Positions 1 to 9,496 of a stretch of DNA of 64,000 nucleotides are shown here, piece by piece; within the stretch, counting starts at the first letter, position 1, and each line of letters opens with the position of its first letter. Origin of the DNA: a bacterium 0.1xD8-71 (GTDB lineage Bacteria > Bacillota > Clostridia > Lachnospirales > Lachnospiraceae); contig RAYR01000008.1 in the NCBI GenBank assembly GCA_003612405.1, positions 62,001-126,000 on the forward strand, read 5' to 3'. The translations under genes and the position numbers were made by a program. The notes under the pieces were generated by a model that was given only the letters and a program-made list of their open reading frames with translations, was not told where the DNA came from and searched no databases.

Positions 1-521
1 CTACCCGTAATCTGGAAATGCTTTTACATGATCTGGAACAGAAAGGCCCCAGCTCTTACATATACTTCCAGCTGGGACAAAATTACATTTCCTTAAACGA
101 TATGGAAAAAGCGGCCCACTTCTATAAACTCGGCCTTGATTTGAACGCAGATCCCAACTCTGCATTTGTCCAGAGTATGGCAGAGACCTACGGCTATTGT
201 CTGATGGATCTTGCCCGGTACGATCTTGCCATGTCCCTTAAGGATAAATATGAACAGTTCTCCCACCGGGCTGATTTTGTCTTCCTGATGGGAACCCTTT
301 ATATGAAAAAAGGCAACTATGATAAGGCCATTGAAGAGTTCCAAAAGGCAACTACCCTGACCGCCTACTCCCGTACAGGTGTCAACAGTTACCGGGCCAA
401 TTACCATATTGCCAGCATTTACGAGACCCTGAACAAACCAGAGGAGGCCATCCTCTACTACAAAAAATGCGGAGATTATGAACCGGCCAAAAGAAGGCTT
501 AAGGAATTGTCAGCGACTTAG
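1..521 (+). CDS. C-terminal part of a TPR-containing glycosyltransferase (5' end outside window)
   Basis: The reading frame is open from base 3 with no start before the window edge, so the gene is truncated here. The visible 170 or so residues are TPR-like helical repeats (for example FQLGQNYISLNDMEKAAHFY and MKKGNYDKAIEEFQ). They align end to end with the C-terminal half of the next gene, including the shared ending GDYEPA-RRLKEL. The missing N-terminus is therefore very probably a family 2 glycosyltransferase domain. It ends one base before the next ribosome binding site, so the two are co-transcribed and look like a tandem duplication. Glycosyltransferases of this type are cytoplasmic and often modify proteins or peptides, but the acceptor cannot be told from sequence. 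Confidence 0.8.
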   Translation, partial: TRNLEMLLHDLEQKGPSSYIYFQLGQNYISLNDMEKAAHFYKLGLDLNADPNSAFVQSMAETYGYCLMDLARYDLAMSLKDKYEQFSHRADFVFLMGTLYMKKGNYDKAIEEFQKATTLTAYSRTGVNSYRANYHIASIYETLNKPEEAILYYKKCGDYEPAKRRLKELSAT

Positions 522-535
522 GAGGAATGACTTTG
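520..535 (+). promoter_or_regulatory. Ribosome binding site deciding the start of the second glycosyltransferase
   Basis: AGGAGG at 520-525 ends only one base before the ATG at 527 but seven bases before an in-frame TTG at 533. The TTG spacing is the normal one, so translation probably begins at 533, two codons inside the longest frame. Family members usually begin within a few residues of the SVCIISKNE motif, which fits. Confidence 0.5.
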
Positions 536-1597
536 CTTCCCATATCCGTATGTATCATTTCCAAAAATGAAGAAGAGCATATCGAAGAGTGTTGTAAAAG
601 ACTTTCCTCTTACGGTGTAGAGATTGTACTGACAGACACCGGCTCCACAGACCATACCGTGGAGATTGCGCAAAACTATACTGCGCAGGTCTTTCACTTT
701 GACTGGTGTGACGATTTTGCCGCCGCCAAAAATTTCTGTATGGAAAAAGCCTCCCATGATTGGATACTTTTCATTGATTGTGATGAATATATAGAGGAGA
801 TTGATACAGAGGCACTTCAACACTGTATGAACGATCATCCCGATGCTGCCGGACGGATTCTGATTCGCAACCGCTTTCAGCTGGATGGACAGACTGCCTG
901 GGAACAGATACGGGTAAGCCGTTTCGCAAACCGGAAATATTTCCATTTTGCAGGTGCAATCCATGAACAGCTCGTGTACCGTTCTTCTTCCACTCTGCCC
1001 GCCTCCGTCAGAACCTACAATGCTCCTATCGCCATCCTGCATGTGGGCTATGACATTTCGGAAGAAAAGATGCAGGAAAAGTGCCTGCGCAACATCACCC
1101 TGTTAAATCAGGAACTTGAGAAACAAGGTCCGGATCCCTATCTCTACTATCAGCTGGGGCAAAGCTACCGGCGGTTGAAAGATTATGAGCAGGCCGCCGC
1201 GTGTTTTGATGCCGGGCTCGCCATGGATGTGGATCCGTCCTTAGATTATGTGCAGACCATGGTGGAATCCTACGGCTATACGCTCCTGGATCTGAAGCAA
1301 AATAAAGAAGCCCTGCACCTGCTCGGCGTCTATGACGAATTTGCCAAACGGGCAGACTTTGTGTTTCTGATGGGGCTTATCTATATGAACAACGGATTTC
1401 TGGACGCTGCCATAGGTGAATTTCAAAAGTCTGTCACCATGGAAGAGTTCTCCGTAGATGGCGTAAACAGTTATAAAGCATATTATAACATGGGTGTCAT
1501 ATATGAATGTAGTGGACATATTCCGGAAGCTGCCCGGGCGTATCGCAGCTGCGGAGACTACGAGCCGGCCCTGGCAAGGCTGAAGGAACTTTCATGA
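527..1597 (+). CDS. Family 2 glycosyltransferase with C-terminal TPR repeats
   Basis: A 356-residue protein. Residues 5-110 form a GT-A fold: the opening ISVCIISKNEE nucleotide-binding strand, the ADTGSTD-like TDTGSTDHT turn and a DXD-type metal site in FIDCDEYIEE near residue 85. From about residue 200 onward TPR-like helices follow (YYQLGQSYRRLKDYEQAAACF and later copies), matching the gene before it. It transfers a sugar from a nucleotide donor to an unknown acceptor in the cytoplasm; TPRs probably bind the acceptor. There is no signal peptide or membrane segment. The gene follows its paralogue by five bases. A TTG at 533 may be the true start. The gene ends at a strong terminator. Confidence 0.87.
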   Translation: MTLLPISVCIISKNEEEHIEECCKRLSSYGVEIVLTDTGSTDHTVEIAQNYTAQVFHFDWCDDFAAAKNFCMEKASHDWILFIDCDEYIEEIDTEALQHCMNDHPDAAGRILIRNRFQLDGQTAWEQIRVSRFANRKYFHFAGAIHEQLVYRSSSTLPASVRTYNAPIAILHVGYDISEEKMQEKCLRNITLLNQELEKQGPDPYLYYQLGQSYRRLKDYEQAAACFDAGLAMDVDPSLDYVQTMVESYGYTLLDLKQNKEALHLLGVYDEFAKRADFVFLMGLIYMNNGFLDAAIGEFQKSVTMEEFSVDGVNSYKAYYNMGVIYECSGHIPEAARAYRSCGDYEPALARLKELS

Positions 1598-1620
1598 AAA
1601 CTTACCAGAGAAAGTACGAA

Positions 1621-1650
1621 GAAAGGGTAAACATTGTTTACCCTTTCTTT
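1621..1650 (+). terminator. Intrinsic terminator between convergent genes
   Basis: Perfect 12-bp stem GAAAGGGTAAAC / GTTTACCCTTTC (1621-1632 and 1636-1647) with a 3-base loop and a following T-rich run. It lies between the glycosyltransferase and the converging glycogen phosphorylase and may serve both. Confidence 0.85.
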
Positions 1651-1676
1651 CATTCCCATGGTTGTCACACACATTC

Positions 1677-3986
1677 CTACTTCAATTTCCAGATATCCCT
1701 GTTGTACTCTGCAATCGTTCTGTCGGAGGAGAAGAATCCTGCTTTCGCAATATTGACCAACATCATCTTTCTCCACTTCTTCTGATCCTCATAATCCGCC
1801 ATCATCTTATCCTTTGTGGCAATATAATCTTCCAGATCCAAAAGTGTCATAAACCAGTCTTTGTTCAGAAGTTCTTTATAAAGCCTCTCAAGATTCTTCT
1901 TGTGTCCCACTTTCAGGGCCTGTTTGCTGACAATGAAATCAACTGCCTCCTTGATCACCGGGCTCTTCTTATAATAATCCTTTGCTACATAATCCGCCTT
2001 TTCATAGTGCTTGATGACCGCCTCGGACTTCTCACCGAAGATATAGATATTGTCATCTCCCACCAGCTCATGAATCTCCACATTGGCACCGTCAGATGTT
2101 CCCAGGGTAACCGCACCGTTTAACATGAACTTCATGTTACCCGTACCGGAAGCTTCCTTGGAAGCCAGGGAAATCTGCTCGGAGACATCACAGGCGGGAA
2201 TCATCTTCTCTGCATAAGCCACGTTATAATTCTCTACCATAAGCACTGTCATGTAAGGGCTCACATCAGGATCCTTATTGACAATCTCCTGGAGCACCAG
2301 CAGAAGATGAATGATATCCTGGGCAATCACATAGGCAGGCGCCGCCTTGGCACCAAAGATAAAAGTCATCGGTCTGACCGGCTTCTTGCCGCCCTTGATT
2401 TCCAGATATTTGTGAATGATATAGAGCGCGTTCATCTGCTGCCGTTTATACTCGTGCAGTCTTTTGCTCTGGATATCGAAGATAGAGTCAGGATTTAAGG
2501 TCACTCCCTCCACCTCTTTCACATAAGCCGCCAGATCCATCTTGCGGTTCATCTTAATCTGCGCGATGCGGTCAAGTACTTTGTCATCCTCTATATAATC
2601 AAGCAGTTTTTCCAACTTATCTGCATCCTTCTTATACCCGTCGCCAATGGTCTCGGAAAGGAAACCGGCCAGCTCTCTGTTGCATGATAAGAGCCATCTT
2701 CTGAAAGTAATACCATTCGTCTTATTATTGAATTTCTCCGGGTAAATCTTATAGAACGCATGTAACTCCGTATCCTTTAAGATTTCCGTATGGATCGCCG
2801 CCACACCGTTGACCGAGAATCCGTAGTGAATATCAATATGTGCCATATGCACTCTGTCATCCTCATCAATGATCTGTACTTTGGGATCCTTATACTTCGC
2901 CGCCACTCTCTTATCCAGCTCCTTGATGATCGGCACCAGCTGCGGCACAACCTTCTCCAGATATTCCAGTGGCCATTTCTCAAGCGCTTCCGCCAGAATT
3001 GTATGGTTTGTATAAGCGCAGGTCTTGCTGACCACCTCGATGGCTTCATCCATGGTAAAGGCTTTCTCATCCACCAGAATTCTGATCAGCTCCGGAATCA
3101 CCATGGTCGGATGGGTATCATTAATCTGAATCACCGCATGATCGTACATCTTGCGCAGATCATATTTCTTTTCTTTCATTTCCTTCAAAATCAGTTGCGC
3201 TGCATTGCTTACCATAAAATACTGCTGATAGATACGCAGCAGATTCCCCGCCTCGTCAGAATCGTCCGGATACAGGAACAAAGTCAGATTCTTCTCTATA
3301 TCCTCTTTGTCAAAATCAATTCCCTTTTTCACCAGACCCTCGTCCAGTGTTTCCAAATCAAACAATCTCAATTTATTGACACCATTGTCATATCCAACCA
3401 CATCTATGTCATAAAGCCTTGACGTAACCTTCTTCTCCCCGAAAGCCACCTCAAACGTCGTGTCAGTTCTGGTCAGCCAGGACTGTTCCTCAATCCAGTC
3501 ATTCTTCTGTGCAGTCTGCAATTTATTCTTAAACACCTGCTTAAAAAGGCCGAAATGGTAGTTCAGGCCGATACCCTCTCCCGGAAGGCCCAGTGACGCA
3601 ATAGAATCCAGAAAACATGCCGCCAGCCTTCCAAGCCCGCCGTTGCCAAGCGACGGCTCCGGCTCGATTTCCTCAATCACTGAAAGCTGTTTGCCATACT
3701 TTGCAAGAATCTTCTCCAGATTATCATAGACACCCAAATTGAGCAGATTGTTGGACAGAAGCTTACCGATCAGAAACTCCGCTGAAATATAGTAAATCTT
3801 CTTCTCTCCCTCAATCGGTTCGGATACCTCCATCAATCTTTTGGACAGCTGTAAAATGCTGTAATACAGTTCCTCGTTACTGCAATCGGCAATTGTTTTG
3901 CCATAACCGCTTTGTGTCTGGTGCTCCAACTCCTTCTCCAGATTCATCACCAGGACATCCCTTTTCAGATTGCTCGCCTGTGTCAT
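1677..3986 (-). CDS. glgP: Glycogen/maltodextrin phosphorylase
   Basis: A 769-residue GT35 enzyme releasing glucose 1-phosphate from alpha-1,4-glucans with phosphate. The N-terminus carries the [19 protein letters not shown] signature near residue 110. The pyridoxal-phosphate lysine lies in the C-terminal [15 protein letters not shown] motif, followed by [11 protein letters not shown]. The length is normal for bacterial members. Cytoplasmic. It begins 46 bases after the LacI-type regulator and shares its direction, so the regulator and the phosphorylase probably form one unit controlled by the operators upstream of the regulator. No other glycogen gene is nearby, so it could act on imported maltodextrin as well as on stored glycogen. 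Confidence 0.97.
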   Translation of the reverse strand: MTQASNLKRDVLVMNLEKELEHQTQSGYGKTIADCSNEELYYSILQLSKRLMEVSEPIEGEKKIYYISAEFLIGKLLSNNLLNLGVYDNLEKILAKYGKQLSVIEEIEPEPSLGNGGLGRLAACFLDSIASLGLPGEGIGLNYHFGLFKQVFKNKLQTAQKNDWIEEQSWLTRTDTTFEVAFGEKKVTSRLYDIDVVGYDNGVNKLRLFDLETLDEGLVKKGIDFDKEDIEKNLTLFLYPDDSDEAGNLLRIYQQYFMVSNAAQLILKEMKEKKYDLRKMYDHAVIQINDTHPTMVIPELIRILVDEKAFTMDEAIEVVSKTCAYTNHTILAEALEKWPLEYLEKVVPQLVPIIKELDKRVAAKYKDPKVQIIDEDDRVHMAHIDIHYGFSVNGVAAIHTEILKDTELHAFYKIYPEKFNNKTNGITFRRWLLSCNRELAGFLSETIGDGYKKDADKLEKLLDYIEDDKVLDRIAQIKMNRKMDLAAYVKEVEGVTLNPDSIFDIQSKRLHEYKRQQMNALYIIHKYLEIKGGKKPVRPMTFIFGAKAAPAYVIAQDIIHLLLVLQEIVNKDPDVSPYMTVLMVENYNVAYAEKMIPACDVSEQISLASKEASGTGNMKFMLNGAVTLGTSDGANVEIHELVGDDNIYIFGEKSEAVIKHYEKADYVAKDYYKKSPVIKEAVDFIVSKQALKVGHKKNLERLYKELLNKDWFMTLLDLEDYIATKDKMMADYEDQKKWRKMMLVNIAKAGFFSSDRTIAEYNRDIWKLK

Positions 3987-4032
3987 TTTTGCTCCTCCTA
4001 CATTATACTTTTATGATTTTAAAGTTTCTATG

Positions 4033-5022
4033 TTATGCCAGAACATCCGTATATTTCATTCTCACCAGTTCGTAATCCAGCACGATCTGCTGACCTGTGC
4101 CGCCCTCCAGCAGTCTTTTCAACTCTTTGACCGCCTCCGAAGCAATCCGCTTGAAATCCTGACGCACGGTATTCATCTGCTTCCCTGCATATCCCATCAG
4201 TGTAATACCGTCAAACCCGCACACCGGCCGGAAGATATCCATTTCCATCAGCGCCTTCATGGCCCCGATTGCCATCAGATCAGAAGCGCACACCACGATA
4301 TCCTTTTTTCTTGCATACTTAAAGGTCAGATTCCTGGCCTGCAATTCAGAAAACTCTCCGTTTCTGACTAACAGCGTAATATTCTTCTCCTCCGCAAGCT
4401 GCCGGATTCCTTTCAGACGCTCCTCGGTGACGTAACCATTCTTTTTGCCCGCAAGATAAAGAATACTTTTGCCCTTATTCTCATAAAGTGTCTTCTTCGC
4501 CACATCATACTGTGCCCTGACCTGGTCAATCCACACAGAAGAGGTATTCTCATTCACAATCGCTACATCCACTGTCACAATCTTAAAAATCTTCGCATCA
4601 ATCAGCTTATGCAGTACTTTATCGTCCTTTGACATACCGAAAATAATCAGGCCCGTAATGCTCTGAGACTGTAAATAGCGTATCACCTCTTCCAGGCTTT
4701 TATTCTTAAGCATGGAGTAAAACACCGTGATCACATCCAGATTCATCTCCACTGCCTGATTTATGGTGCCCGCCAAATACTGCATATTAATCTCATCCAC
4801 TGCCTGAGATACATTATTCAGATTCATCAGAAGCGCTACTCTGCCGGACTGTTTCGATGACAGCGCCGCCGCCACGGAATTAGGGACAAAATTCAGCTCC
4901 GCGACTGCCTCATTTACTTTTTTCTTCGTCTCCTCACTGACATTGGGATAGTTGTTCAATACCTTGGACACGGTAGAGATCGCCACACCCGCATGTTTTG
5001 CGACATCTTTGATAGATACCAT
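4033..5022 (-). CDS. LacI-family transcriptional regulator upstream of glgP
   Basis: A 329-residue regulator. Residues 1-55 are the helix-turn-helix and hinge (VSIKDVAKHAGVAISTVSKV, then YPNVSEETKKKV); the remainder is a periplasmic-binding-protein-like effector domain. A longer frame upstream to 5121 exists, but the ATG at 5022 has a GGAAG ribosome site and starts exactly at the family's usual N-terminus; the extra 33 residues overlap the promoter and operators. It probably controls itself and glgP in response to a sugar, since two CGAAAACGAT-like sites lie in its leader. The inducer is unknown. Confidence 0.9.
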   Translation of the reverse strand: MVSIKDVAKHAGVAISTVSKVLNNYPNVSEETKKKVNEAVAELNFVPNSVAAALSSKQSGRVALLMNLNNVSQAVDEINMQYLAGTINQAVEMNLDVITVFYSMLKNKSLEEVIRYLQSQSITGLIIFGMSKDDKVLHKLIDAKIFKIVTVDVAIVNENTSSVWIDQVRAQYDVAKKTLYENKGKSILYLAGKKNGYVTEERLKGIRQLAEEKNITLLVRNGEFSELQARNLTFKYARKKDIVVCASDLMAIGAMKALMEMDIFRPVCGFDGITLMGYAGKQMNTVRQDFKRIASEAVKELKRLLEGGTGQQIVLDYELVRMKYTDVLA

Positions 5023-5034
5023 AATTCTTCCATT

Positions 5035-5083
5035 CCGAAAACGATCGCTTGTTTGGAAAATGTTTTCCGGAAATCGTTTTCCA
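5035..5083. promoter_or_regulatory. Two LacI-type operators in the lacI-glgP leader
   Basis: CCGAAAACGATCG at 5035-5047 and GGAAATCGTTTTCC at 5069-5083. Both contain the same ATCGTTTTC core in opposite orientation. The same core occurs before cellobiose phosphorylase near 24311. Sites downstream of the -10 suggest repression by roadblock. Confidence 0.55.
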
Positions 5084-5088
5084 AAATC

Positions 5089-5117
5089 ATCATATAACAA
5101 AAGAGTGGCTTTGTAAA
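5089..5117 (-). promoter_or_regulatory. Candidate promoter for the lacI-glgP unit
   Basis: On the minus strand TTTACA (5112-5117), a 17-base spacer and TATGAT (5089-5094). The -35 lies inside the loop of the phosphofructokinase terminator, so terminator and promoter overlap. Confidence 0.5.
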
Positions 5118-5127
5118 CCACTCTTTT
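5099..5127 (-). terminator. Terminator after phosphofructokinase
   Basis: 10-bp stem AAAAGAGTGG / CCACTCTTTT with a 9-base loop, followed on the minus strand by a T-rich stretch. Confidence 0.8.
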
Positions 5128-5146
5128 GAAAAAAATTAAAAATCTT

Positions 5147-6373
5147 TTATTTTCTTACCAGATGTCTCGGTGTACCATTGACAAACAGCGGCTGAAGTTC
5201 ACCCATGATAAGCGGTCTTGCGTACTTCTCATACCCTTCCGTCAGGCCCTTGCCATCCGCTGTGATCCACTCATCGGGAACCTTTCTCTCCACATTGGCG
5301 ATCGCATGGATATCATAAGCGCTGGTACCGCACTGATAAGGATCTTCTCCGTTTCTGTCAAGGGTGATCATCATACCTGTCTTACCTTCTTCAGCAGCCA
5401 TCACTGCATCATGGCCTACCTGGAACGCCTCATTGATATCTGTCAGGGAAGCCAGGTGGGTAGCTGCTCTCTGCAAAGTGGAGAACTCGATTGCACGGGT
5501 CTTTAACCCTGTCTCGGCAGCAATCTTCTCTGCCAGCATAACTGCCGTACCGGACATCTGCTTATGACCAAACGCATCTACAGCCACTTCTCTGCCAATC
5601 TCGCAGACATATCTGCCATCCGCTACATGGACACCCTCGGATACCGCAATGACAACGGAAGATTTCTTCTCTGCCAGTTCTTTCACATCTGCTACAAATT
5701 TATCAATATCAAAAACTTTCTCCGGAAGATAGATTGCATCACAGCCTTCACAATCATCACCCTTCGCCAGCGCTGCTGCCGCTGTAAGCCATCCTGCATT
5801 ACGTCCCATGATTTCTACGATACAGATGGTAGGCTTCTTCGCACCGAAAGAAGAGTTATCCCTGATGATTTCCTTTAAGGATGTGGCAATATATTTTGCT
5901 GCGGAACCATAACCCGGGCAGTGGTCTGTCACAGGCAGATCATTGTCGATGGTCTTGGGAACGCCCATGAACCTCTGGGGTTTGTTGTGTGCAGCCGCAT
6001 AATCGGACAGCATCTTAACAGTATCCATGGAATCATTACCGCCTGCATAGAACAGACACTCAATATCATGTTTCTCCATGATCTCAAATACTTTCTCATA
6101 AACATCTTCATGCCCCTCAATCTTGGGCATCTTAAAACGGCAGGAGCCAAGGAACGCAGAAGGAGTTCTCTTCAAAAGCTCGATTCCTGTCTCATCATCC
6201 AGGTATTCAGAAAGATCAATCATCTTATCATCCAAAAATCCCTCGATGCCATGCACCATTCCATAAATCTTCTTCACGCCAAGTTTCTTTGCGGCTGCGT
6301 ACACACCTGCCACAGAAGAATTGATAACGGCTGTAGGGCCGCCAGACTGACCAACAACAATATTTCCTTTCAT
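5147..6373 (-). CDS. pfp: 6-phosphofructokinase, pyrophosphate-dependent type
   Basis: A 408-residue PFK-A-superfamily enzyme making fructose 1,6-bisphosphate in glycolysis. The N-terminal GQSGGPTAVINSS binds the phosphoryl donor. The donor-specificity loop reads GGNDS instead of the GGDGS of ATP enzymes, placing Asp where ATP enzymes have Gly, and the catalytic loop reads PKTIDNDL with Lys instead of Gly. Both changes are the known marks of PPi-dependent enzymes, so PPi is the predicted donor and the reaction would be reversible. MGRNAGWLTAA is also present. It has its own promoter (6446-6474) and terminator, so it is a single-gene unit beside the glycogen phosphorylase. Confidence 0.93.
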   Translation of the reverse strand: MKGNIVVGQSGGPTAVINSSVAGVYAAAKKLGVKKIYGMVHGIEGFLDDKMIDLSEYLDDETGIELLKRTPSAFLGSCRFKMPKIEGHEDVYEKVFEIMEKHDIECLFYAGGNDSMDTVKMLSDYAAAHNKPQRFMGVPKTIDNDLPVTDHCPGYGSAAKYIATSLKEIIRDNSSFGAKKPTICIVEIMGRNAGWLTAAAALAKGDDCEGCDAIYLPEKVFDIDKFVADVKELAEKKSSVVIAVSEGVHVADGRYVCEIGREVAVDAFGHKQMSGTAVMLAEKIAAETGLKTRAIEFSTLQRAATHLASLTDINEAFQVGHDAVMAAEEGKTGMMITLDRNGEDPYQCGTSAYDIHAIANVERKVPDEWITADGKGLTEGYEKYARPLIMGELQPLFVNGTPRHLVRK

Positions 6374-6445
6374 TTAGCTGTCTCTCCTTTGATTATTTTC
6401 TGGTTTATTGTAGGTTATCACTGGTGCCCGATGGACACCATCACG

Positions 6446-6474
6446 ATTATACCAAATATTCTCAGGCAAGACAA
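6446..6474 (-). promoter_or_regulatory. Promoter of the phosphofructokinase gene
   Basis: Minus-strand TTGTCT (6469-6474), 17-base spacer, TATAAT (6446-6451), about 70 bases before the start codon. Confidence 0.7.
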
Positions 6475-6595
6475 GTACTTGTAAATGTTCATTGTATTTG
6501 TCTGTCAAACGTGATAGACTCATAAAGGTAACCACAAAATCATATTTGTTATATCATAAAACTATTCACACAAAGACTCTGGGCAAAGGAGAATT

Positions 6596-7483
6596 ATGGA
6601 AGAATATATTATCAGTTGTTGTTCTACCGCGGATCTTTCTGCGGAACATTTCAAAAAACGGGGCATCTCTTATATCTGTTTTCACTATGAGCTGGACGGC
6701 GTGCAATACAGTGACGATCTTGGAAAATCCATGCCTTTTGACCAGTTCTATCAGGCTATGGCAGACGGCGCGGACACCAAGACATCCCAGATCAATGTGG
6801 CCGAGTTCACAGAATATTTTGAACCTTTTCTCAAGGAAGGCAAAGATATCATTCACTTAAGCCTGTCCTCCGGCATCTCCGGTGTGGTCAACTCAGCCAT
6901 GACCGCCAAGAATAATCTGGAAGAACAGTATCCTGACCGAAAGATCTATATTGTAGATTCTTTCGCAGCCTCTTCCGGCTATGGTCTTTTGATGGATAAG
7001 CTGGCAGACCTGCGCGATGAAGGTATGTCCATAGAGGAGCTTTATACATGGACGATGGATAATCGTTTGAAACTCAATCACTGGTTCTTCTCCACTGATC
7101 TGACTTTCTACATCCGGGGCGGACGTATCTCCAAAGCCTCCGGTTTCATCGGCGGCATGCTGAACATCTGTCCGCTTCTGAATGTGGATCACGAGGGACG
7201 ACTGATTCCCCGCTATAAGATCCGTACCAAGCGCAAGGTCATCCACACCATTGTCGATAAGATGGAAGAATGTCTGGAGGAAGGCACCGAATACCATGGT
7301 AAATGCTATATCTCACAGTCAGCCTGCTACGAGGATGCCAAGGCGGTGGCGGACCTGATTGAAGCGCGTTTCCCGCATCTTGACGGCAAGGTACTCATCA
7401 ACAATATCGGTACGACAATCGGCGCCCACACCGGGCCCGGCACCGTAGCCGTATTCTTCTGGGGCAAAAAAAGGGTTGACTAA
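6596..7483 (+). CDS. DegV family fatty-acid-binding protein
   Basis: A 295-residue cytoplasmic protein of the DegV fold. Visible signatures are the opening ISCCSTADLS strand, the lipid-site loop HLSLSSGISGVVNSA near residue 90, VDSFAASSGYGLL, and the C-terminal IGTTIGAHTGPGTVAVFF. Known members bind a single fatty acid and the better studied ones (FakB) present it to a fatty acid kinase for phosphorylation. No kinase gene is visible here, so whether this is a FakB partner is open. An AAAGGAGA site precedes the ATG. It is a monocistronic gene divergent from phosphofructokinase. Confidence 0.92.
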   Translation: MEEYIISCCSTADLSAEHFKKRGISYICFHYELDGVQYSDDLGKSMPFDQFYQAMADGADTKTSQINVAEFTEYFEPFLKEGKDIIHLSLSSGISGVVNSAMTAKNNLEEQYPDRKIYIVDSFAASSGYGLLMDKLADLRDEGMSIEELYTWTMDNRLKLNHWFFSTDLTFYIRGGRISKASGFIGGMLNICPLLNVDHEGRLIPRYKIRTKRKVIHTIVDKMEECLEEGTEYHGKCYISQSACYEDAKAVADLIEARFPHLDGKVLINNIGTTIGAHTGPGTVAVFFWGKKRVD

Positions 7484-7500
7484 AATCAACCCTTTCGCTT
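7464..7500. terminator. Bidirectional terminator overlapping the DegV stop codon
   Basis: Stem AAAGGGTTGA (7470-7479) and TCAACCCTTT (7486-7495) around the TAA stop. On the minus strand it is followed by seven Ts, so it also ends the LytTR operon. Two further hairpins (7528-7546 and near 7505-7527) lie between it and the LytTR stop. Confidence 0.75.
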
Positions 7501-7545
7501 TTTCCGAGTTTGCGAAGCAAATCTCGCAATCCAGCTTCGCTGGAT

Positions 7546-8271
7546 TTATTCGCCACAATAATATGCAAAATACTTCTCCCGCACCATCTGATAGGACCCT
7601 CTGGGCGGATATATCTTCTTTCCGGTATCCATCTGAATCTCCACCTTGCTGACATATTCTATGTGTTCCATATTGACAAGATACGCGATGCCCACCCGCA
7701 TAAATTCTGTATAAGGAGACAGCATCTCCACGATCTTGGCCATGGTAATACGCAGCATACACTGTGTGCCGTTGGCAAAATGCATGTATTGTGTTTTACC
7801 CTGCGCCTCACAGTATACGATATCGTCCACGGCAATTCTCTGCACCATGCCCTCAATCCGCATCAGAATGTATCTTCTGCGCTCCTCCTCGATTTCCTCC
7901 AGAAATCTGTCCAGAAGCGGAAACAATTTCTCTTTTGATAGAGGCTTTACCAGATACTGGGCCGCCTCTACTTCATACGCATCGAGAGCGTGCTCCCTGG
8001 AAGTCGTCAGGAACACGATCCGGCAGTGATTTCCCATGCGCCGCAGTTCTCTTGCCGCCTCAATTCCCATCTGATCCGGCATGTAAATATCCATCACAAT
8101 CAGATCCGGAAGGAACTCCTCCTTTCTGATCAGATCAAGTAGAATCCCTGCGCTCTCAAAACGCTTCACACGAAAGTTCTCTCTTGGATGGAGGTTTCGA
8201 TATTCTGTCAATACCTCCTCCGTCTTATGCAGTTGTTCGACCTCATCGTCACAGAGCGCAATCAAATACAT
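7546..8271 (-). CDS. LytTR-family response regulator
   Basis: A 241-residue regulator. Residues 1-120 are a receiver (LIALCDDEV acidic pocket, phospho-accepting Asp in DLIVMDIYMP, Lys in YLVKPLSKE). Residues 140-235 are a LytTR DNA-binding domain (DDIVYCEAQGKTQYMHF and YTEFMRVGIAYLVNMEHIEYV). The frame extends to 8319, but ATG 8271 has AGGAG at proper spacing. It is the last gene of a unit with two GHKL kinases, an AgrA-like arrangement but without recognisable AgrB or AgrD genes. Near-identical 14-base direct repeats 21 bases apart at 10873-10907, in front of the unit, are the likely binding site. Confidence 0.93.
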   Translation of the reverse strand: MYLIALCDDEVEQLHKTEEVLTEYRNLHPRENFRVKRFESAGILLDLIRKEEFLPDLIVMDIYMPDQMGIEAARELRRMGNHCRIVFLTTSREHALDAYEVEAAQYLVKPLSKEKLFPLLDRFLEEIEEERRRYILMRIEGMVQRIAVDDIVYCEAQGKTQYMHFANGTQCMLRITMAKIVEMLSPYTEFMRVGIAYLVNMEHIEYVSKVEIQMDTGKKIYPPRGSYQMVREKYFAYYCGE

Positions 8272-8284
8272 GGAGACTCTCCTG

Positions 8285-9496
8285 TCATGCCATCGCCGAA
8301 AAATCCCTGCCGGGCACAATGTTTACGACCAGACGGAAAATGAACATACCATTATCATTTTTAAAATCATATTCTCCGTCAAATTTCTCTACTGTCTTGA
8401 CAATGCTTATGGCGCCAAGGCCGCCCGAATCTTCGGGTCTTGGCAGCCCCTTTTCAATACCGGCTTCCATTTTACAGGTATTACTGCAATAGATAGCCAG
8501 CTTGTTCTTCTTTTTCCGAATTGACAGTCGAATAATACACTCCCGTCCGGCATCCTCTTTTCTTGCCTCCATGCAGCCGTACAGAGCATTTTCCCAGGCA
8601 TTTGCCAGTATGGTAATCAGATCAATATTCGGAATACCGGCTTCCACATCCAGCTCCACATCCAGTTCTACATGGATCTGTTCCTTTCTTGCCTGATCTG
8701 CATAGGCCGACAGAATTCTGTTGACAGCTGCATTTTCACAGATTTTCTCTGATGTGCCATCTTCCCCAAAAGCTCCCAGCAATTCCAGATTCCGTTCCAG
8801 CAGACGATGATTCATCTCCATAAACTGATTTTGCTGCCTGTATTCCTTTTCCCTGCCAATATGAAGGTAAAGCCTGAAAACAAGGACTTGCATAACACCC
8901 GTCAGGAAGAAATTCATGGCAATCTGGAACAGCCGGTAAGGTGTCTGGTCACGGACTGTCGGATTGAGAATAAATCCAATCCCCAGAAAGAGACTCAGCA
9001 TCATCACTGCCACGCTGAAATGATCCAGTTCATTCTCCACATAATCGGAAAAACCCCGAATGGAACTCTTTACCCTTCTGTCTATGAATAAGGCAATCAG
9101 ACCAAACAATACTATACGGGCAATGATATCCGCCCATACATTCTTATGGAAAAAGATGACTGCGATCTCAATACCGCCGACCATAAACGCCGATATCAGA
9201 TAAAAGATAAGCGCCAGCTTATATAAGGAAACATAGATCGTATCTCTGCTGATCCAGACAGCATACACCCCAAAACACAGATAAGTCACAAGCGCCCCCA
9301 TACGGACAAAAGCTTCCTGGGAAAAAGCATACCATATACAGGTCATGGCTATTGCAGACAGGTAAAAGCCCACACCGCTTAAGACTGTCTTCTTTCTCGA
9401 AAACCTGGACTCACTCATCAGAAACAAGAGCAGAATCGTCCCGCCAATACTGATCACCATCCGCAGCAGTGCTATAATCACAGAACCGCCTAACAT
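8285..9496 (-). CDS. GHKL-type sensor protein lacking the phospho-accepting histidine region
   Basis: A 403-residue membrane protein with about six hydrophobic segments in residues 1-200, then a GHKL ATPase domain (N-box ITILANAWENALYG, G-box PEDSGGLGAISIVKTVEKF). Between membrane part and ATPase the neighbour has an RHDIRHHN motif and a 35-residue helix pair; here the linker runs from MEMNHRLLERNLELL directly to the region before the N-box, so no RHD motif exists. Either it is a regulatory pseudokinase or it phosphorylates in trans. Its ATG overlaps the stop of the upstream kinase, so the two are translationally coupled and may form heterodimers. Confidence 0.82.
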   Translation of the reverse strand: MLGGSVIIALLRMVISIGGTILLLFLMSESRFSRKKTVLSGVGFYLSAIAMTCIWYAFSQEAFVRMGALVTYLCFGVYAVWISRDTIYVSLYKLALIFYLISAFMVGGIEIAVIFFHKNVWADIIARIVLFGLIALFIDRRVKSSIRGFSDYVENELDHFSVAVMMLSLFLGIGFILNPTVRDQTPYRLFQIAMNFFLTGVMQVLVFRLYLHIGREKEYRQQNQFMEMNHRLLERNLELLGAFGEDGTSEKICENAAVNRILSAYADQARKEQIHVELDVELDVEAGIPNIDLITILANAWENALYGCMEARKEDAGRECIIRLSIRKKKNKLAIYCSNTCKMEAGIEKGLPRPEDSGGLGAISIVKTVEKFDGEYDFKNDNGMFIFRLVVNIVPGRDFSAMA

